A program made the position numbers and the translations under genes. From an uncultured Porphyromonadaceae bacterium (lineage in GTDB: Bacteria > Bacteroidota > Bacteroidia > Bacteroidales > Muribaculaceae), in contig CALEUL010000042.1 of assembly GCA_937921035.1 (NCBI GenBank), forward strand, positions 1-62,064: DNA of 62,064 nucleotides, in the 5' to 3' direction. Below are positions 59,595-62,064 of this stretch, one piece after another. Every line of letters starts with the position of its first letter. Positions within the stretch are counted from its first letter, which is position 1. The notes under the pieces are model-generated. The model was given only the letters and a program-made list of their open reading frames with translations. It was not told the origin of the DNA and did not search any database.

Positions 59595-60819
59595 GGAAAA
59601 AATCAGAAATTGGAAACAAGATTTCTATACAATATGGGCGGGGCAAGCTGTGTCCCTGATAACAAGTGGGGTTCTTCAAATGGCCATCATCTGGCATCTG
59701 ACAAATACAACAGGGTCTGCGATGGTGTTGTCAATGGCGACCTTGGTTGGGTTTCTACCTCAAGCGGTTTTAGGTTCTGCAATCGGAGTACTTGTTGACC
59801 GCTGGAACCGGAAAATGGTCATGATTGGTGCAGATGTCATCATAGCTTGTGCTGGACTGGTACTTACCGTAATTTCCCTGTCAGCGGAACTACCTGTATG
59901 GATAGTAATGCTCATCCTCTTCATTAGAAGCGTTGGCACTGCATTCCATTCCCCTGCGTTAAGTGCGGTAACACCTCTTTTAGTGCCTGAAGAACAGTTA
60001 GTCAAATGTGCCGGCTACACCCAGTCCATCCAATCGGCAAGTTTCATCCTAAGTCCGGCAATTGCCGCTTTTCTCTATGCAAAATGGGGGTTGAATTCTG
60101 CGGTTGCCCTTGACGTATTCGGAGCAATAATTGCCTGTATCACTGTTGCAATGGTTCACATCCCAAAACAACCGATTGAAGCGCTGCAGCAAGAAAACTT
60201 TTTCACCGAACTGCGCATTGGCTATAACGCAATACGACAAAATAAAGCTCTTTTCACATTGCTTTGGATAGGAGCAATCAATATGTTCATTTATATGCCA
60301 ATCAATGCGCTATTTCCGCTGATGAGTATGAATTATTTCGAGGGAAGTACCTTGCATGCTTCCGTGGTGGAAATTGTTTTTGCAGTTGGTATGTTGTTGG
60401 GCGGACTTCTATTGGGCGCATGGGGAGGTTTCAAAAAGCGCATGGCAAATATCATCGGCTCTATCTTTCTTATGGGAGTGTCATTGACTGTTTCCGGCTT
60501 GCTACCAACCAATGGTTTTATGATATTTGCGATATGTTGTACGTTGATGGGCTTTTCTGCCCCATTCTATAATGGAGTACAGACCGCGCTATTTCAAGAA
60601 CAGATACAACCCGAGTATTTAGGGCGTGTTTTCGGACTTCTTGGCAGCATCATGTCGTTTGCCATGCCGCTTGGGTTGGTAGTGTCGGGTGCATTTGCAG
60701 ACCAAATCGGGGTAAACCGTTGGTTTTTGTTCTCAGGTATGGCTATTCTGCTTCTCGCTATAATAGCCTTATGTCTTCCACAACTTAGAAAGGTCGACAA
60801 TCAAAAACAAAAATCATGA
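59593..60819 (+). CDS. mef(En2): Mef(En2)-type macrolide efflux MFS transporter
   Basis: A 408-residue major facilitator with 12 membrane helices that belongs to the Mef macrolide efflux family. It shares with Mef(A) the pattern MEK-NW---FYTIWAGQAVSLITS, GSAMVLSMATLVGFLP, VLVDRWNRKMVMIGAD, AVTPLLVPEEQLVKCAGY and QPEYLGRVFGLLGSIMS. This similarity covers the whole length and I judge it the Mef(En2) form known from Bacteroides mobilizable elements. The start at 59593 (MEKIRNW) fits the family; a frame open from 59515 adds 26 unrelated residues. Codon use is more AT-rich than in the rest of the window. It converges with the relaxase gene across a terminator. Function in this host is unproven; some Bacteroides copies are reported not to give resistance. 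Confidence 0.92.
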   Translation: MEKIRNWKQDFYTIWAGQAVSLITSGVLQMAIIWHLTNTTGSAMVLSMATLVGFLPQAVLGSAIGVLVDRWNRKMVMIGADVIIACAGLVLTVISLSAELPVWIVMLILFIRSVGTAFHSPALSAVTPLLVPEEQLVKCAGYTQSIQSASFILSPAIAAFLYAKWGLNSAVALDVFGAIIACITVAMVHIPKQPIEALQQENFFTELRIGYNAIRQNKALFTLLWIGAINMFIYMPINALFPLMSMNYFEGSTLHASVVEIVFAVGMLLGGLLLGAWGGFKKRMANIIGSIFLMGVSLTVSGLLPTNGFMIFAICCTLMGFSAPFYNGVQTALFQEQIQPEYLGRVFGLLGSIMSFAMPLGLVVSGAFADQIGVNRWFLFSGMAILLLAIIALCLPQLRKVDNQKQKS

Positions 60820-60847
60820 TTTATGAAACGTAACTAAATCTAAACAG

Positions 60848-60891
60848 CAATAAGCCTCTGATAGGGAAATACGATTATCGGAGGCTTATTG
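60848..60891 (+). terminator. Bidirectional terminator between mef and the relaxase gene
   Basis: Sixteen-base arms (60848-60863 and 60876-60891) pair with one mismatch around a 12-base loop. It sits 28 bases from the mef stop and 17 bases from the relaxase stop. Confidence 0.85.
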
Positions 60892-60908
60892 CAATCTGTT
60901 TTAACTAC

Positions 60909-62064
60909 TTATGTAATTCCTCTACTTTTCCTTTGTGGTTGAATTGGCTGTCGTATGCTCTGCCGTAGCCTGTCGAACTGTTCCCTGAACCATTCGCCTA
61001 TGGGCTGGCGGTTGATTACGAGTGTCAGTTTAGACTTGTCCGCAGGGTCTTTCACCACTTGAAAGCCTGCTCTTTCTGTCGTAAAACTCCGATTATGTTC
61101 CTCCGAATAAAGTTTGCCCTCGTATATCAAAGGCTTACCATAAGTCAATGTCGTGGTCTGCCTTTCATTGAACCCGACAAGGCGGCACAGGCTCTCTATT
61201 CTCATAATTTCCTTTGCCATAGGAAACCATGCACACAGCTTTTCGATAATGCGTTTCAAACCTGATACTTCATCTTTGTGTCTGACACTTTTTTCCGCCA
61301 TCTCCTTACGGTGATTCTGCTGTATTTCCAACAACTGGCGGTTGTGCTCGGTTTGCATCGTGTGTATGCGGTTTTGCAGTATCTCAATGGTTTCCTCATG
61401 GGTGGCAACTTCCCGATACAGGGCGGTGTTCTCCCTTTCCAAAGTCTTGACCTTGTTGCTCCCGAAAAGAGAACCGACACTTTCAGCTATGTTGGTCGCT
61501 GCGGTGGTGGCTGCACCTTTCAGTTTCTCGGTCTGTACCTCTTTCTTGGCTTGTCTGAGTTCCTGTTCGGTTTCGGTTTTCTGCTCCTGTAACCGCTTGT
61601 TTTCTGCATCAAGGGCAGCGTTCTTTTTCTGTATGTCCCGATAATACTGTGTCGTGGTGGTGTGCCGTGCTTCGGAACCTCGCACACCTCGCTGTAATCC
61701 GTATTTAGCCATAACCCTTGCATAATTGTCGTGGTACGCAATCAAGGTCTGACGGTTGAACAGGTCATCGGCACACAAACGGACGGTATTTGCTTTCTTG
61801 TGATACTTCCGTTTGCCGTCTTCCTGCTCTTTCTTGGCTTTGCGCCTTTCACCTGTCACGATGGGAACAATGGCTGCATGGATATGCGGTGTCTTCTCGT
61901 CCATGTGAAGATGGGCGGCAACCACGTTCTCCCTGCCGAATGTGGCTTGCAGCCATTGGATGCTGTCGCTGCACCATTCGTCAAGTCTTCCGTTTTCCTG
62001 TATGTCCATTGGAAAAGGCGCGTGCGTTTGACCCCTTCGGGCACGCGGGACTGACCCCTTTGGG
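60909..62064 (-). CDS. MobV-type relaxase (Mob/Pre), 5' end outside the window
   Basis: At least 384 codons of a plasmid-mobilization relaxase; the frame stays open to the right edge, so the N-terminus is missing. The metal-binding HxDExTPHxH signature (HLHMDEKTPHIHAAIVPI) marks the Mob/Pre (MobV) family, which nicks oriT and leads the DNA strand during transfer. A long coiled coil (the stretch from YYRDIQKKNAALDAE to the HKDEVSGLKRIIE region) precedes a basic C-terminal domain ending RKSRGIT. The first Met in the visible frame is at 62009, but residues before it (KGVSPACPKGSNARAF-like) continue the family sequence. Together with mef it indicates a mobilizable element that uses a helper conjugative element for transfer. 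Confidence 0.9.
   Translation of the reverse strand, partial: PKGSVPRARRGQTHAPFPMDIQENGRLDEWCSDSIQWLQATFGRENVVAAHLHMDEKTPHIHAAIVPIVTGERRKAKKEQEDGKRKYHKKANTVRLCADDLFNRQTLIAYHDNYARVMAKYGLQRGVRGSEARHTTTTQYYRDIQKKNAALDAENKRLQEQKTETEQELRQAKKEVQTEKLKGAATTAATNIAESVGSLFGSNKVKTLERENTALYREVATHEETIEILQNRIHTMQTEHNRQLLEIQQNHRKEMAEKSVRHKDEVSGLKRIIEKLCAWFPMAKEIMRIESLCRLVGFNERQTTTLTYGKPLIYEGKLYSEEHNRSFTTERAGFQVVKDPADKSKLTLVINRQPIGEWFREQFDRLRQSIRQPIQPQRKSRGIT

Overview
The window reads as a chromosomal segment of a Bacteroidales bacterium. Muribaculaceae (gut S24-7 type) is my best guess, from the mid-range GC and the gene set; this is inference. Signs of the phylum seen directly are: TAnnTTTG -7 boxes, at least seven of them with a TTG or TTTG -33 element 18-20 bp upstream; few Shine-Dalgarno sequences; type B L31; the RpoZ form typical of the phylum; BamD/BamA with paired Skp proteins; DUF6089, DUF6242 and DUF4465 proteins; SprA; and three proteins with type IX secretion (T9SS) C-terminal sorting domains. 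I see no tRNA, rRNA, insertion sequence or CRISPR array. I recognise one structural RNA gene, the SRP RNA at 33462-33558.

Layout. 1-7.2 kb: an ECF sigma factor with a membrane partner, rpmE, a free-standing B3/B4 tRNA-editing-like protein overlapping tsaC, a Nim-like flavoprotein paired with an iron alcohol dehydrogenase, bamD-rpoZ and a 2-hydroxyacid dehydrogenase. 7.3-16.1 kb: prs, a cytoplasmic GH13 amylase overlapping a patatin, then yihY-ridA, nhaD, trpS and an orphan macro-domain gene. 16.2-28.2 kb: a long minus-strand envelope block (serB, a PlpD-like patatin, a tail-less ssb, ribD, DUF6242, DUF6089, uppS, bamA, skp, skp). 28.4-33.6 kb: a GIN-domain repeat protein, two small membrane proteins, pta-ackA followed by lrgA-lrgB, and the SRP RNA. 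33.6-43.8 kb: a TapB-like secreted protein, the 2477-aa T9SS translocon SprA and a GadC-like permease. 44-54.5 kb: a frameshifted GH127 arabinofuranosidase, a three-gene secreted cassette (NAGPA phosphodiester glycosidase, PD40 propeller, T9SS-sorted peptidoglycan amidase), surE and a GT2. 55-58.9 kb: a GH3 lipoprotein and a DUF4465/T9SS-cargo gene under a cobalamin riboswitch.

From about 59 kb the DNA turns AT-richer. It carries a Mef(En2)-type macrolide efflux gene convergent with a MobV relaxase that runs off the window end, so this is probably one end of an integrated mobilizable element.

How parts may work together. SprA is the outer-membrane exit channel that would export the amidase, the NAGPA protein and the DUF4465 protein. 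BamA, BamD, Skp, UppS and the OM-barrel patatin form an envelope-biogenesis neighbourhood. Pta-AckA next to LrgAB suggests a link between overflow acetate metabolism and three-carbon-acid or holin-like transport. The most novel-looking signals are the leader peptide with mutually exclusive hairpins in front of the mef gene, the riboswitch dedicated to one T9SS cargo gene, the T9SS amidase cassette, and a possible small RNA at 54.54-54.66 kb.
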